Position numbers and translations under genes: made by a program. The notes below the pieces were generated by a model, which was not told the origin of the DNA, made no database searches, and worked only from the letters and a program-made list of their open reading frames with translations. Shown piece by piece: positions 8,121 to 17,128 of a stretch of 35,690 bases of DNA. Every line of letters begins with the position of its first letter. Position 1 is the stretch's first letter. This DNA comes from an uncultured bacterium (GTDB lineage: Bacteria > Bacteroidota > Bacteroidia > Bacteroidales > Marinifilaceae): positions 1 to 35,690 of the forward strand of contig CAJMSX010000039.1 in assembly GCA_905216195.1 (NCBI GenBank), written 5' to 3'.

Positions 8121-9158
8121 TTATTCCGTCGTTCGTGCCTCGGACTTCTCTATACCGGTTTCTCTTTCCTGCTCCGCTTGCCGCCCTTTCTCTTCTTCTT
8201 CCTGCCGGATTCGTTCCTCCTCCTCCTGTTTCAACTTCCGATGCGTATGATTCAAAAAATCATACGCCCGGTCGAGATTGCGCATATTTTCATCCGGTAA
8301 GGGAGTCGCTTTGGCAAACTTGACGTAATCTGCGATTTCCAGCATTTCCGACACCTTTTTCCGGTCTTCGGCTTCCACTTTCGGACAGGATTCCAAAGCC
8401 CGCACTGTCTCCAAAGAGGTCTGTTCCATAGCCGGGATATCTAATTCCTCGTCTAAATACATACGTACCGTATCTGTTAAACGGGTATAATATTCCTTTA
8501 CCTTCCCTGATTGCCACAGTTTTTCCGTCTTTAAAGAATCCAATGCCTGTATCGCCTTGATATAAGGGGGGATAACTACGATCTTTTCATGCTTAAACAA
8601 AGGCTTGTTCCGGATACGCCGTACGATAAACCATACGATCGCCCCAATAACCGCCAAAGCTAACAGGGCCCACAATACATACGAACGGATTTCCGCAAAA
8701 GTCCAGGGAGAAGCATAAGGTGCTACAATATCGTAATTTCCTTTTTGCTCATCGATCTGAAACGTATTGACGATAAAAGAAACGGGCTCCGTCCGTAATA
8801 CATTGTTGTAATGTTCGTTCTCCACGGTAATCGGCATCGGGGGTATTACGTACACTCCCGTATCGAAAACCGTAAAAATATACTTCTCTTCAAACAGCCA
8901 TTTCCCGTCTTTCCCTTTTACCGAATCGCGGACCGGACCGGAAATGATTTCAATACCCCGGCTCACCGTATCCTGAAGCCGGGGAAAAACCACTTTCAGC
9001 GGCTCGTCGCTTTTTACCTGAAACGTCAAATGCTGCTGATCTCCAATCATCATATAAGTCGTATCCAACGCAACGCTGTACTCCAGGTTCTGTGCTTTGA
9101 GCAAATGGAATCCAAAAAGCAGAACGACAATACAGATCAGTTTTAATCTCATATTCAA
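8121..9158 (-). CDS. Unnamed Bat-operon membrane protein (BatD-like layout)
   Basis: This 345-residue protein sits between the DUF58 gene and batA and has no widely used name. A signal peptide covers about 1-22 (ending LLKAQ; the start could also be the Met at 9152). A beta-rich periplasmic domain follows to about 150, containing VSRGIEIISGPVRDS and VYVIPPMPITVENE, which recall the Ig-like domains of BatD. One membrane helix lies near 158-180 (ALLALAVIGAIVWFIVRR). A cytoplasmic part has predicted helices and a final strongly charged stretch rich in Glu, Lys and Arg from about residue 305. The cytoplasmic helices resemble those of the BatD tail (DTVRMYLDEEL, SLETVRALE). I infer a BatD paralogue or partner in the Bat complex. 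Function is not known. Confidence 0.75.
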   Translation of the reverse strand: MNMRLKLICIVVLLFGFHLLKAQNLEYSVALDTTYMMIGDQQHLTFQVKSDEPLKVVFPRLQDTVSRGIEIISGPVRDSVKGKDGKWLFEEKYIFTVFDTGVYVIPPMPITVENEHYNNVLRTEPVSFIVNTFQIDEQKGNYDIVAPYASPWTFAEIRSYVLWALLALAVIGAIVWFIVRRIRNKPLFKHEKIVVIPPYIKAIQALDSLKTEKLWQSGKVKEYYTRLTDTVRMYLDEELDIPAMEQTSLETVRALESCPKVEAEDRKKVSEMLEIADYVKFAKATPLPDENMRNLDRAYDFLNHTHRKLKQEEEERIRQEEEEKGRQAEQERETGIEKSEARTTE

Positions 9159-9178
9159 ATATTTTAATCTCCGTTAAA

Positions 9179-10048
9179 TCAGGCTCTTTTTTTAAACAAA
9201 GCGATCAGAGCCCTTACATAATCCTCATCCGAACGAATATTGGCCACATCTACTCCCGAACGCCTAAAAGTATTGGTAAGTTCTCTCTCCCTCTCTACGG
9301 CATACTTTTTATAATTAGCTCTCAATTCCTTATCGGAAGTATCTATCCACATACTCTCGCCCGTTTCGGCATCCGTCAAATACATCAATCCCACGGGGGG
9401 CAATTCATCTTCCCGGCGGTCGTAGACCCGTAAAGCGACAACGTCGTGCTTCCGGTTTGCAATCGATAAAGCGTGCACAAAACTGCGGTCGTCGATAAAA
9501 TCGGAAATCAGAAAACAAGTGCAACGTTTTTTGATGGAACTGGTCAGGTATTGTAAAGCGGCGGAAATATCGGTTTTCTGATCTTCCGGCGAAAAATCAA
9601 TCAACTCCCGGATAATGTGCAAAATATGCGTACGTCCTTTTTTGGGAGGAATAAATTTTTCGATTTTATCCGAAAAAAAGATCACCCCGATCTTATCATT
9701 ATTCAGCATAGCTGAAAAAGCGATTACGGCAGCTATCTCCGTAATCTGATTCTTTTTCAATTTAGAGACCGTTCCGAAATTCCGGGATGCACTTACGTCT
9801 ATCAGCAACATAACCGTTAACTCTCTTTCTTCTTCAAACACTTTGATATAAGGCCGGTTATGACGAGCCGTTACATTCCAGTCGATATTTCGGATATCAT
9901 CCCCATACTGATATTCTCTTACCTCACTAAAGGTCATTCCCCGGCCTTTAAAAGCAGAATGATATTCTCCGGCAAAAATATTGCTGGACAATCCCCGGGT
10001 TTTTATTTCGATCTTTCTTACTCGTTTTAATAATTCAGATGTTTCCAT
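9179..10048 (-). CDS. DUF58 domain protein (MoxR-associated)
   Basis: This 289-residue soluble protein carries the DUF58 signature: GRGMTFSEVREYQYGDDIRNIDWN at residues 36-59, taken as two parts (GRGMTFSEVREY and GDDIRNIDWN), then a VWA-like fold with a MIDAS-type DVSAS at 84-88. There is no signal peptide or membrane helix. DUF58 proteins are almost always encoded next to moxR and VWA genes and are thought to deliver or modulate substrates for the MoxR ATPase. Here the gene follows moxR by 74 bases and precedes the unnamed membrane protein by 20, which fits the standard moxR-DUF58-bat order. The name is secure; the molecular role is inferred from context. Confidence 0.88.
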   Translation of the reverse strand: METSELLKRVRKIEIKTRGLSSNIFAGEYHSAFKGRGMTFSEVREYQYGDDIRNIDWNVTARHNRPYIKVFEEERELTVMLLIDVSASRNFGTVSKLKKNQITEIAAVIAFSAMLNNDKIGVIFFSDKIEKFIPPKKGRTHILHIIRELIDFSPEDQKTDISAALQYLTSSIKKRCTCFLISDFIDDRSFVHALSIANRKHDVVALRVYDRREDELPPVGLMYLTDAETGESMWIDTSDKELRANYKKYAVERERELTNTFRRSGVDVANIRSDEDYVRALIALFKKRA

Positions 10049-10122
10049 ATGGTTGATCCGCCCGGTCAGGGCTTTACAGGTTATACATCAAATATCGCTC
10101 CGGTATGATACTGCCTTTCCTG

Positions 10123-11118
10123 CTATGGAACTTCTATCGTATTCAAAATCTCGTTGATAATATCCTCACTCGTCAGGTTATTCGCCTCTGCTTCATAAGT
10201 CAACCCGATACGATGACGCAAAACGTCCTGGCAGACGGCCCGCACATCTTCCGGAATGACATATCCTCTCCGCTTGATAAAAGCATAGGCTTTCGCAGCT
10301 TTGGCCAAACTGATGCTCGCCCGGGGAGAACCGCCGTAAGCAATCATTTCAACAAATTTCTCCAATCCGAATTCCGAGGGGTAACGGGTAGCAAAAACTA
10401 TATCGATAATGTATTTTTCGATCTTCTCATCCATATACACATCTTTCACCACTTCCCTGGCCCGGACGATATCCGCCGGTTTAAGAATAGTATTGGCTTG
10501 AGGAAAAGTTCTCTCCAGGTTCTGGCGAACGATCAGTTTCTCCTCTTCCTTTTTCGGATATTCAATGACTACTTTCAACATAAAACGATCGACCTGAGCC
10601 TCCGGTAAAGGATAGGTACCTTCCTGTTCGATCGGATTCTGAGTCGCCATCACCAAAAAAGGCTCCTCCAAAGGATAAGTCATCTCCCCGATCGTAACCT
10701 GACGTTCCTGCATAGCTTCCAATAAAGCCGACTGAACTTTGGCCGGGGCCCGGTTAATTTCATCCGCAAGAATAAAATTAGCGAATATCGGTCCGTGCTT
10801 TACGATGAATTCTTCTCTCTTCTGAGAATAAATTAAGGTACCGATCACATCGGCCGGCAAAAGGTCCGGAGTAAACTGTATACGACTGAATTTCGCATCG
10901 ATGGTAGTGGCCAAGGTGTTAATAGCTAAAGTTTTTGCTAATCCAGGAACTCCTTCCAATAAAATATGGCCATCGGACAACAAGCCGATCAAAAGACTTT
11001 CTACCAGATGTTTTTGTCCTACGATCACTTTATTCATCTCCATGTTAATTATGTCGACAAACGAGCTTTCCTGCTGTATGCGATCATTCAACGCTTTTAT
11101 ATCAACCGTATTCATCAT
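10123..11118 (-). CDS. MoxR family AAA+ ATPase
   Basis: This 331-residue ATPase is the first gene of the Bat operon. Walker A is GVPGLAKT at residues 56-63, Walker B is ILADEIN around 116-121, and the ATQNPIEQEGTYPLPEAQVDRF segment, here seen as ATQNPIEQ followed by PLPEAQVDRF, is the MoxR hallmark containing sensor 1 and the arginine finger. MoxR proteins act as chaperone-like ATPases that activate VWA-domain partners, here most likely BatA, BatB and the DUF58 protein. Translation may start at either of the first two Met codons. A candidate promoter lies about 85 bases upstream. Family assignment is very safe. Confidence 0.92.
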   Translation of the reverse strand: MMNTVDIKALNDRIQQESSFVDIINMEMNKVIVGQKHLVESLLIGLLSDGHILLEGVPGLAKTLAINTLATTIDAKFSRIQFTPDLLPADVIGTLIYSQKREEFIVKHGPIFANFILADEINRAPAKVQSALLEAMQERQVTIGEMTYPLEEPFLVMATQNPIEQEGTYPLPEAQVDRFMLKVVIEYPKKEEEKLIVRQNLERTFPQANTILKPADIVRAREVVKDVYMDEKIEKYIIDIVFATRYPSEFGLEKFVEMIAYGGSPRASISLAKAAKAYAFIKRRGYVIPEDVRAVCQDVLRHRIGLTYEAEANNLTSEDIINEILNTIEVP

Positions 11119-11202
11119 ATAAATATTTTGTTATTAAGTTATTAATTTCCGATCCGACACCCTCTATTCAGTATAAAACTGCTGAAAATCTTTATCCGAT
11201 AT

Positions 11203-11210
11203 CAAAATTA
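11203..11210 (-). promoter_or_regulatory. Candidate -7 box of the Bat operon promoter
   Basis: Minus strand TAATTTTG matches the Bacteroides -7 consensus TAnnTTTG, about 85 bases before moxR. A TTTG occurs upstream but at only 13 bases spacing, so the -33 element is not convincing. It follows the terminator of the preceding gene, so a promoter is expected here. Confidence 0.45.
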
Positions 11211-11277
11211 CTCATTATTGACTCAAATGTTAAAATTTAGGACCTTAAAAAAAGTTAAGCCTACGTTTAGATTTCAT

Positions 11278-11315
11278 AAAAAAAATATCAGAAACGGTAC
11301 TCATTTCTGATATTT
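11278..11315 (-). terminator. Rho-independent terminator after the small membrane protein gene
   Basis: A perfect 12-bp stem (AAATATCAGAAA / TTTCTGATATTT) with a 9-nt loop is followed on the minus strand by a run of T. It lies just after the stop at 11327 and separates that gene from the Bat operon. Confidence 0.85.
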
Positions 11316-11326
11316 CTTTACTGGGG

Positions 11327-11737
11327 TTATCCCGCTTTCTCTTGTTTACCGCGGCCAAAGACCTTTAGAAATCCCAAAATAAAAATATAAATTGTGAATA
11401 TAAAGATCAAACAACGTAAAAAAAAGTTCGGCCAGTTAATGGCTTCGGGAAGCATAAAATCTTTCACCAAAGCCGGAAGCATAAATACCATCAGTCCGAA
11501 TAAAACGACCAATTGGGCGATGGTAAAAAAGCGTACCCGTTTTTCCCGACGTATTCTTTTTTCCCGGACGAGAGGCGGTTCTTCCGCCAGATTAGCCGCC
11601 ATTTTCGGACGCTGATTTTTACGGATACCTGAGACCGATTTTGCTTTTTTCCCTCCACTCAAACGCTGCTTTAAACGCATCCCGACCAGAAGCATAAATA
11701 CACAGAAAGCAATAAATATATATATATCCCAATTCAT
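11327..11737 (-). CDS. Small membrane protein of unknown function
   Basis: I do not recognise this 136-residue protein. The start at 11737 (MNWDIYIF) is preferred over the longer frame at 11767, because a good promoter lies at 11756-11786 and would exclude it. It has an N-terminal membrane helix (about 4-20), a very basic cytoplasmic loop (about 22-70, with KREKRVRF-type clusters), and two further helices (about 72-92 and 105-125). The tail is basic. No motif suggests an enzyme. It forms its own transcription unit, with promoter and terminator both visible, between the Bat operon and a lipoprotein gene. A real gene is likely; the function is open. Confidence 0.75.
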   Translation of the reverse strand: MNWDIYIFIAFCVFMLLVGMRLKQRLSGGKKAKSVSGIRKNQRPKMAANLAEEPPLVREKRIRREKRVRFFTIAQLVVLFGLMVFMLPALVKDFMLPEAINWPNFFLRCLIFIFTIYIFILGFLKVFGRGKQEKAG

Positions 11738-11755
11738 AACACCGTCTATTTGGCA

Positions 11756-11786
11756 CAAAGTTAACAAAACCGTTCACATCAGCAAA
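11756..11786 (-). promoter_or_regulatory. Promoter of the small membrane protein gene
   Basis: Minus strand TTTG (11783-11786), 19 bases, then TAACTTTG (11756-11763) is an excellent match to the Bacteroides TTTG-N19-TAnnTTTG promoter. The predicted start is about 14 bases before the ATG at 11737. Confidence 0.75.
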
Positions 11787-11924
11787 ATCCGGCAAGAAAG
11801 GATTTTTTCGCCTGAGGACCCCCGGCTCAAAGGTTTATCCGTTCAAACAGAGTCCCGAAAAAATAAATTTATTTCCCGGACAGCTGACACCCCAGCCGGA
11901 CCGGAATCATCCAGGGACAGATAT

Positions 11925-12518
11925 TCATCTCCGGCCGCCTCGGGCCAAAGCTTCTGTTAATTCCGTATTGATATCTATGAGGAATCGGTGTTCCGCGTTC
12001 AGTTCATCCAACACTTCCGCATAATTCACATTTTCCTGAAGAGAGGTCTCGATCCGGGTGACATTCGATACAATCGAGTCCAATTCGTTCTCGATATGGT
12101 CCAAGCCTCGCCCATACTCTTTCGTTTCTGGCGATTTTGCCAGTAAAGCCCGCGAAGTCTCCAGTCTTTCCCTAATCTTCCCGATCATTAGCCGGCTTTC
12201 AGTTTCTACCTCTTCCCTTCTAGCAGGAACAGCGGCCGTAATTTTCCGGGTTTGTGTTACAATACCCTCCAACCGGACCTTCAATGCACTGAAATCTTTT
12301 ATGATTTTAGAATTTTCCACTTCCAAATCCTGCATCACGGCCCGCAGAGAATCTTTCAGGCCTTTAAACTCCGGTTCCATATACACAGCCGCCTGAGCTT
12401 TCTCCGCGTTTTCAATCGCCGACCGCGCAGCCAAAATAGATTCCCGGGGCATTTCAGCACAACCGAAAACCAAACTTCCCGTCACCATAACAAACAGCAA
12501 AATTCCCGTACTTTTCAT
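11925..12518 (-). CDS. Coiled-coil lipoprotein, DUF4398-like
   Basis: This putative lipoprotein is 197 residues counted from the Met at 12518. That start is chosen because it begins a proper lipoprotein signal (MKSTGILLFV...VFGC, lipobox Cys at residue 20); the longer frame from 12650 adds a non-signal extension. The mature part is almost wholly helical, with heptad-like patterns and many Glu, Arg and Leu. The segment AARSAIENAEKAQAA recalls the DUF4398 domain of outer-membrane lipoproteins. Prediction: anchored to the outer membrane on the periplasmic side. It is downstream of priA on the same strand, but has its own candidate -7 box. Function unknown. Confidence 0.75.
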   Translation of the reverse strand: MKSTGILLFVMVTGSLVFGCAEMPRESILAARSAIENAEKAQAAVYMEPEFKGLKDSLRAVMQDLEVENSKIIKDFSALKVRLEGIVTQTRKITAAVPARREEVETESRLMIGKIRERLETSRALLAKSPETKEYGRGLDHIENELDSIVSNVTRIETSLQENVNYAEVLDELNAEHRFLIDINTELTEALARGGRR

Positions 12519-12592
12519 CGATGTTAAAATTTTTCTACTGCAGTTTTCCTCCGGAAATACCGGGAGAAAGCTGTATGCGTCCTCTCTCCTCA

Positions 12593-12600
12593 CAAATTTA
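12593..12600 (-). promoter_or_regulatory. Candidate -7 box upstream of the lipoprotein gene
   Basis: Minus strand TAAATTTG matches TAnnTTTG about 75 bases before the lipoprotein ATG at 12518. No clear TTG at 19-21 bases was found, so support is moderate. If used, the longer reading frame from 12650 would not be translated from this transcript. Confidence 0.4.
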
Positions 12601-12654
12601 CACTTTTTTTCTACAGCAGATTTCATCCCCAGGAGAAAAATAGGAATCAAGAAT

Positions 12655-15096
12655 TTAAACAGGGTCTACATCACAAAAAATGCGTAAAGCACCGTATGTT
12701 TTTTCCGCCTGTATACCGGCAAATTCCCGTTTCAGAAAAGTTTTAATCCCTGACAGAGAAGGTCCCTGTTCCAACTTTATAAGTAAATGTACCCGATACA
12801 GACCCGCAATCCTTCCCACTTCCGGCACAGCCGGGCCACAGACCCGCTGCAACAATTTTTCCCGCAAACGGCCGGCCAAACGATTGGCAGCATTTCGTAA
12901 AACCACCGGCTCTTTATGCCTCAACTCGATCCGGATCAGCCGTGAAAAGGGAGGATAACCGAAAAATTCCCGTTCCTGAGCCAGTGCTGCATAAAAAGTA
13001 CGGTAGCTACCTGCTTGTAAAAAAGAAAAAATACGGTTCTTTATTTCTCCGGTCTGAACGATCACTTTTCCCCTTTCTCCTTTGCGTCCGCTCCGGCCAC
13101 TTACCTGCATCAGCATACAATAGGCCCGCTCTTCCGCCCGAAAATCCGGGAAACTGATCATCGTATCGGCATTCATGACCCCGACCAATTTCACATTTTC
13201 GAAATCCAACCCCTTCGTTACCATCTGTGTTCCGATCAGAATATCCGTCCGTCCCTTTTCAAAATCATCGATTACCGATTGATACCTCGACTTACTGCTC
13301 ATGACATCCAAATCCATCCGGGCAACCCGGGCCGAAGGAAATAATCCGGCCACTTCTTCTTCAATCCGTTCCGTGCCCGGTGTCTGCAAACGGTAATGGC
13401 CTTGTCCGCAGTCCGGGCAACTCTCCCTTACCGGTTCCAAACTTCCGCAATACCGGCAGCTCAGCACATTGCGTTGCTTATAGTAGGTCATACTCACATC
13501 ACAATGCCGGCACTTTACAATCGCCCCACATTTATCACATTGTAAATAAGTAGAATATCCCCGGCGATTCTGAAAAAGAATGACCTGTTTCCCTTGTTCC
13601 AGTACCCGTTTCATCTCCTCATACAAAACCGGCGTAAAAGAACCTTTCATCTGTTTTTTTCTTCGGAACTCCGCTATATCTGCCAACTGGAGCTCAGGCA
13701 TCTGTATATTGCCATAGCGGTTATCCAGAGAAACATAGCCATATTTCCCGGTTCCTGCATGCCGGAAAGATTCAAAGGAAGGAGTGGCCGACCCCAATAA
13801 TACCCGCGCTTTCCAAAATTTTCCCAGCATAATGGCCACATCCCGGGCATAGTAACGGGGTGCAGGCTCCTTTTGCTTATAAGAAGCATCGTGCTCCTCG
13901 TCCACCACGATCAACCCCAGATTCCGGAAAGGTAAAAAAATAGAGGAACGTACCCCCAGAATAACAGCATACGGGCGTTCGCCGCACTGCTTTTTCCACA
14001 ATTCCGCCCGCATACTATCCGGCATACCCGAATGATAAATACCGATACGATCGCCGAAAACCCTTCTTAAGCGTTTGATGATCTGTATGGTTAAAGCGAT
14101 TTCAGGTAACATATAAAGTACCTGCTTGCCGGAATCTATACACTCTTTGATTAAATGAATGTATAGTTCCGTTTTCCCGGAAGAAGTGACGCCTTGTAAC
14201 AGCACACACTCTTTCTTCCTAAAACCAGCCTGAATTTGCTCTAAAGCAATCTGCTGCAGGTCGGTTAACGCATGACAAGCTTCGGGATGCACCGGTTCTG
14301 CCAACTTTAAACGGCTGACCTTTACCTCTCCCACCGTCAAAATATTTTTGTCACAAAGTGCCTTTAAAGCAGCCCCGGAAAAAACAGACTCTTTGGCAAA
14401 TTCCTGTTTAGGTATCGACTCTTTTCCGAACTCGATCCATCGACATAACATTTTATATTGAACCGGCGCCCGTTTTAAAGTATCCAATAGTTCCGACAAG
14501 GCTTCTTCCGTATAAGACCGGGCCCATTTTATCGTTTTTTCCGTTTTTTCCCGAAAAACCTCATCGATATTCTCTTTTATCTGAACATATCCCTTATTCA
14601 ATAACGATTTTACCACAGCCACCCCACTTTTCACTTGGAGAAATTTCTCAATCTCCTTCAGGGCCACATATTCTCCGGGACGGAGAAAATTCATTACGGC
14701 CCTTTCCTGCGCACTTAAAACCGTATAATCCACCTCCCTTTCACAAGCCGAAAGGCAGGTAAAGCTTTCCAAACGAAAAGAAACTGGTAATGCCGCTCTC
14801 AGCACTTCGCCGGGAGTAGCCATGTAATACTCGCTGATCCAGCATAAAAAACGCAAATGCTCTGCCGTTAGACAAAGTTCTTCATCTCCTGTGTTTTCCA
14901 CCTCGCGGATGCGATATCCGGCAGGAGGCTGATGGTGGATCCGATAAACCCAAGCCGTATATTTTTTATTTCCGGCAAAAGGAACGACGACCGGGAGACC
15001 GATTTTTATCTTCGATTCCAGGAGAACAGGCACGGCATAGGTAAAAAATCCTTCAACGGCCAACGGTATAATTACATCTACAAAACTCACATCCAA
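12655..15096 (-). CDS. priA: Primosomal protein N' (replication restart helicase PriA)
   Basis: PriA recognises stalled forks and loads DnaB for replication restart. The 813-residue protein shows the N-terminal DNA-binding domain (VDVIIPLAVEGFFTY), then a superfamily 2 helicase core with Walker A GVTSSGKT at 302-309 and Walker B VVDEEHDASYKQ near 396. The zinc-binding region has eight Cys in four pairs (CDKC, CRHC, CRYC, CPDC), and the C-terminal helicase motifs contain GTQMVTKGLDFENV and QVSGRSGRKGERG. The start is TTG at 15096 or GTG at 15090; no ATG is available nearby, and GTG gives a more usual N-terminus. A well-spaced promoter lies 17 bases upstream. Length is normal for the phylum. 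Confidence 0.93.
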   Translation of the reverse strand: MDVSFVDVIIPLAVEGFFTYAVPVLLESKIKIGLPVVVPFAGNKKYTAWVYRIHHQPPAGYRIREVENTGDEELCLTAEHLRFLCWISEYYMATPGEVLRAALPVSFRLESFTCLSACEREVDYTVLSAQERAVMNFLRPGEYVALKEIEKFLQVKSGVAVVKSLLNKGYVQIKENIDEVFREKTEKTIKWARSYTEEALSELLDTLKRAPVQYKMLCRWIEFGKESIPKQEFAKESVFSGAALKALCDKNILTVGEVKVSRLKLAEPVHPEACHALTDLQQIALEQIQAGFRKKECVLLQGVTSSGKTELYIHLIKECIDSGKQVLYMLPEIALTIQIIKRLRRVFGDRIGIYHSGMPDSMRAELWKKQCGERPYAVILGVRSSIFLPFRNLGLIVVDEEHDASYKQKEPAPRYYARDVAIMLGKFWKARVLLGSATPSFESFRHAGTGKYGYVSLDNRYGNIQMPELQLADIAEFRRKKQMKGSFTPVLYEEMKRVLEQGKQVILFQNRRGYSTYLQCDKCGAIVKCRHCDVSMTYYKQRNVLSCRYCGSLEPVRESCPDCGQGHYRLQTPGTERIEEEVAGLFPSARVARMDLDVMSSKSRYQSVIDDFEKGRTDILIGTQMVTKGLDFENVKLVGVMNADTMISFPDFRAEERAYCMLMQVSGRSGRKGERGKVIVQTGEIKNRIFSFLQAGSYRTFYAALAQEREFFGYPPFSRLIRIELRHKEPVVLRNAANRLAGRLREKLLQRVCGPAVPEVGRIAGLYRVHLLIKLEQGPSLSGIKTFLKREFAGIQAEKTYGALRIFCDVDPV

Positions 15097-15112
15097 CTCT
15101 CTTGATAATAGT

Positions 15113-15144
15113 CAAAAATAGATTTTTTACGGCAATTTCAAAAA
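15113..15144 (-). promoter_or_regulatory. priA promoter
   Basis: Minus strand TTTTTG, about 18 bases, then TATTTTTG (15113-15120) fits the TTTG-N19-TAnnTTTG promoter with spacing one short. The predicted start is only about 12 to 18 bases before the TTG/GTG start codons of priA. Confidence 0.6.
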
Positions 15145-15164
15145 TTCCCCTTTTTAATTTTCTA

Positions 15165-15200
15165 TAAAAAAAACGGAGCATATTCCAATGCCCCGTTTTT
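15165..15200 (-). terminator. Terminator of the cmk-ispH-pfkA operon
   Basis: On the minus strand AAAACGGGGCAT, a 6-nt loop and ATGCTCCGTTTT form a 12-bp stem with one G-U pair, followed by a T-run. It begins about 20 bases after the pfkA stop. This is a classic Rho-independent terminator. Confidence 0.85.
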
Positions 15201-15219
15201 CAAGAAAATCCCACTATGC

Positions 15220-16203
15220 TCACCGATTGGACAATACCCGAACCAGATTCAACAATTCGGGGTTCAGGCCCTTGGAATTTTTGATGGTCTTATTAAAAGG
15301 AACATGTACAATTTCCTTATTCATAATTCCGATCATAATACTCTTTTGATCATCCATCAAAGCGTCTACGGCAGCTACTCCCAATTGACTGGCCAATACC
15401 CGGTCGAATGCGGAAGGAGAACCTCCTCTTTGCATATGTCCCAAAACAGAAACCCGGATATCATATTCGGGATGAGCTTTCCCTACTTTTTCAGCTACGC
15501 TGTAAGCTCCTCCGGCCTTCTCCCCTTCAGCGACGATGACGATGCCGCTGGATTTGGTCGGATCGTAATCTTTTTCGATAAAACGTTCCAAATCCGTCAA
15601 GTCGGTTTCTATTTCAGGCACCAATACCGCCTCTGCTCCCGTAGCAATCGCAACTCTCAAGGCAATAAAACCGGCATCCCGGCCCATCACTTCCACAAAA
15701 AATAACCGGTTATGTGCACTCGCCGTGTCCTTAATCTTATCCACAGCCTCAACTGCCGTATTGACCGCCGTATCGTAACCGATAGTCGAATCCGTTCCGT
15801 ATAAGTCATTGTCGATTGTACCCGGTATACCGACCACCGGAATATCATGTTCCTGAACCAATAAACGGGCTCCGGTAAAGGAACCGTCTCCTCCGATTAC
15901 GACCAAAGCGTCGATTTTATATTCCGCCAGTTTTTCCGCCGCCTTCGTTCTCCCTTCGGGAGTACGGAATTCGGCACTCCTCGCTGATTTTAAAATAGTT
16001 CCTCCCCGCTGAATAATGTTACTCACATCATGGGATCTCAATTTTTTAAGATCCCCGTTAATCAATCCCTGATATCCGCCGTAAATACCATAAGCTTCAC
16101 ATCCATAAAAAATGGCAGACCTCACTACTGCACGGATAGCAGCATTCATACCCGGTGCATCACCACCCGATGTAAGAACTCCGATTCTTTTAATTTTTCC
16201 CAT
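15220..16203 (-). CDS. pfkA: ATP-dependent 6-phosphofructokinase
   Basis: This enzyme phosphorylates fructose 6-phosphate to fructose 1,6-bisphosphate in glycolysis. At 327 residues it has the length of the bacterial ATP-dependent family. Visible motifs are LTSGGDAPGMNAAIR at the N-terminus (ATP site), VIGGDGSFTGA, the active-site PGTIDNDLYGTD with catalytic Asp residues, VEVMGRDAG for substrate binding, and GHMQRGGSPSAFDR near the C-terminus. GGDGS is the pattern of ATP-using rather than pyrophosphate-using enzymes (GGDDS). It is the last gene of the cmk-ispH-pfkA cluster, 58 bases after ispH, and has a strong terminator behind it. Confidence 0.95.
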   Translation of the reverse strand: MGKIKRIGVLTSGGDAPGMNAAIRAVVRSAIFYGCEAYGIYGGYQGLINGDLKKLRSHDVSNIIQRGGTILKSARSAEFRTPEGRTKAAEKLAEYKIDALVVIGGDGSFTGARLLVQEHDIPVVGIPGTIDNDLYGTDSTIGYDTAVNTAVEAVDKIKDTASAHNRLFFVEVMGRDAGFIALRVAIATGAEAVLVPEIETDLTDLERFIEKDYDPTKSSGIVIVAEGEKAGGAYSVAEKVGKAHPEYDIRVSVLGHMQRGGSPSAFDRVLASQLGVAAVDALMDDQKSIMIGIMNKEIVHVPFNKTIKNSKGLNPELLNLVRVLSNR

Positions 16204-16261
16204 AATTCGTATAAATTATTGCCTTTTATCTAAATTGAAATACATCCTTTTCCCTGCTTTC

Positions 16262-17128
16262 CTATCCCTTCATCCTATTGATTTTTTTCTTAATTTCTTC
16301 CATAATCCAGAGCGGAGTAGAAGTAGCCCCGCTGATTCCTACATAACCGGCCCCTTCAAGCATTCCGGACCGGATATCTCCGGCTCCATGTACAAAATAA
16401 GTGCGGGGATTCACTTCCTTACACACGTCATACAATTGACGGCCGTTGGAACTTTTTTCTCCGCTCACAAAAATAATCACATCGTGATTACGGGCGAAAT
16501 CCCTCAATTGAGGGATACGATTGGCGACTTTCCGGCAAATCGTATCGTATACCGTTACCTGATTCCCTCCCCGGCGGCGGAACAGGTCCGCTATCGCCCG
16601 GAAACCCTCCAGACTTTTTGTCGTCTGCGAAAAAAGAATCACTGGCTTAGTGAAATCGATGTGTACGGCATCCCTTTCGTCCTCCACCACTAAAGCTTCT
16701 CCGTTGGTTTGCCCTACCAGCCCGATCACTTCAGCATGCCCGCGCTTGCCATATATAACGATTTTTCCCCCTTCCGGCTTTACCCGCTCATAAGCCAGCC
16801 GGATTTTTTTCTGCAAATTCAAAACCACCGGGCAAGAAGCATCGATGACCTCGATTCCATTCTCGGCCGCCGTCCTATAAGAAGCAGGAGGTTCTCCGTG
16901 AGCCCGGAACAACACCCGGCAATTCCGTAAACCGGCAAACTCTTCATGACCGATCGTTCTCAGTCCTTTTTTTTCCAAACGCTCTACCTCCAGGTTATTA
17001 TGTACAATATCTCCTATACAGTAAAGCAATCCGTTATTCAACTCCTGCTCTGCCTTCCGGATAGCATTTACCACCCCCGTACAAAAACCTGAATTTTCAT
17101 CGATTTCTACCTGCATCTTTTTCTTCAC
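16262..17128 (-). CDS. ispH: 4-hydroxy-3-methylbut-2-enyl diphosphate reductase
   Basis: IspH (LytB) carries out the last step of the non-mevalonate isoprenoid pathway, reducing HMBPP to IPP and DMAPP with a [4Fe-4S] cluster. The protein is 288 residues. The three cluster Cys are visible at 16 (GFCTG), 99 (DASCPVV) and 198 (DTICRK). HGEP and GISGATSTP, typical substrate-site segments, are also present. The first Met (17128) lies inside the end of cmk, giving a 32-base overlap; a second Met at 17116 reduces this to 20. The overlap argues for translational coupling with cmk. Confidence 0.95.
   Translation of the reverse strand: MKKKMQVEIDENSGFCTGVVNAIRKAEQELNNGLLYCIGDIVHNNLEVERLEKKGLRTIGHEEFAGLRNCRVLFRAHGEPPASYRTAAENGIEVIDASCPVVLNLQKKIRLAYERVKPEGGKIVIYGKRGHAEVIGLVGQTNGEALVVEDERDAVHIDFTKPVILFSQTTKSLEGFRAIADLFRRRGGNQVTVYDTICRKVANRIPQLRDFARNHDVIIFVSGEKSSNGRQLYDVCKEVNPRTYFVHGAGDIRSGMLEGAGYVGISGATSTPLWIMEEIKKKINRMKG

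Noticed and set aside
11816..11885. Possible terminator behind the lipoprotein gene (AAATAAATTTATTT palindrome)
   Set aside because: Pure A/T short palindrome with no stable stem and no clear T-run on the minus strand.
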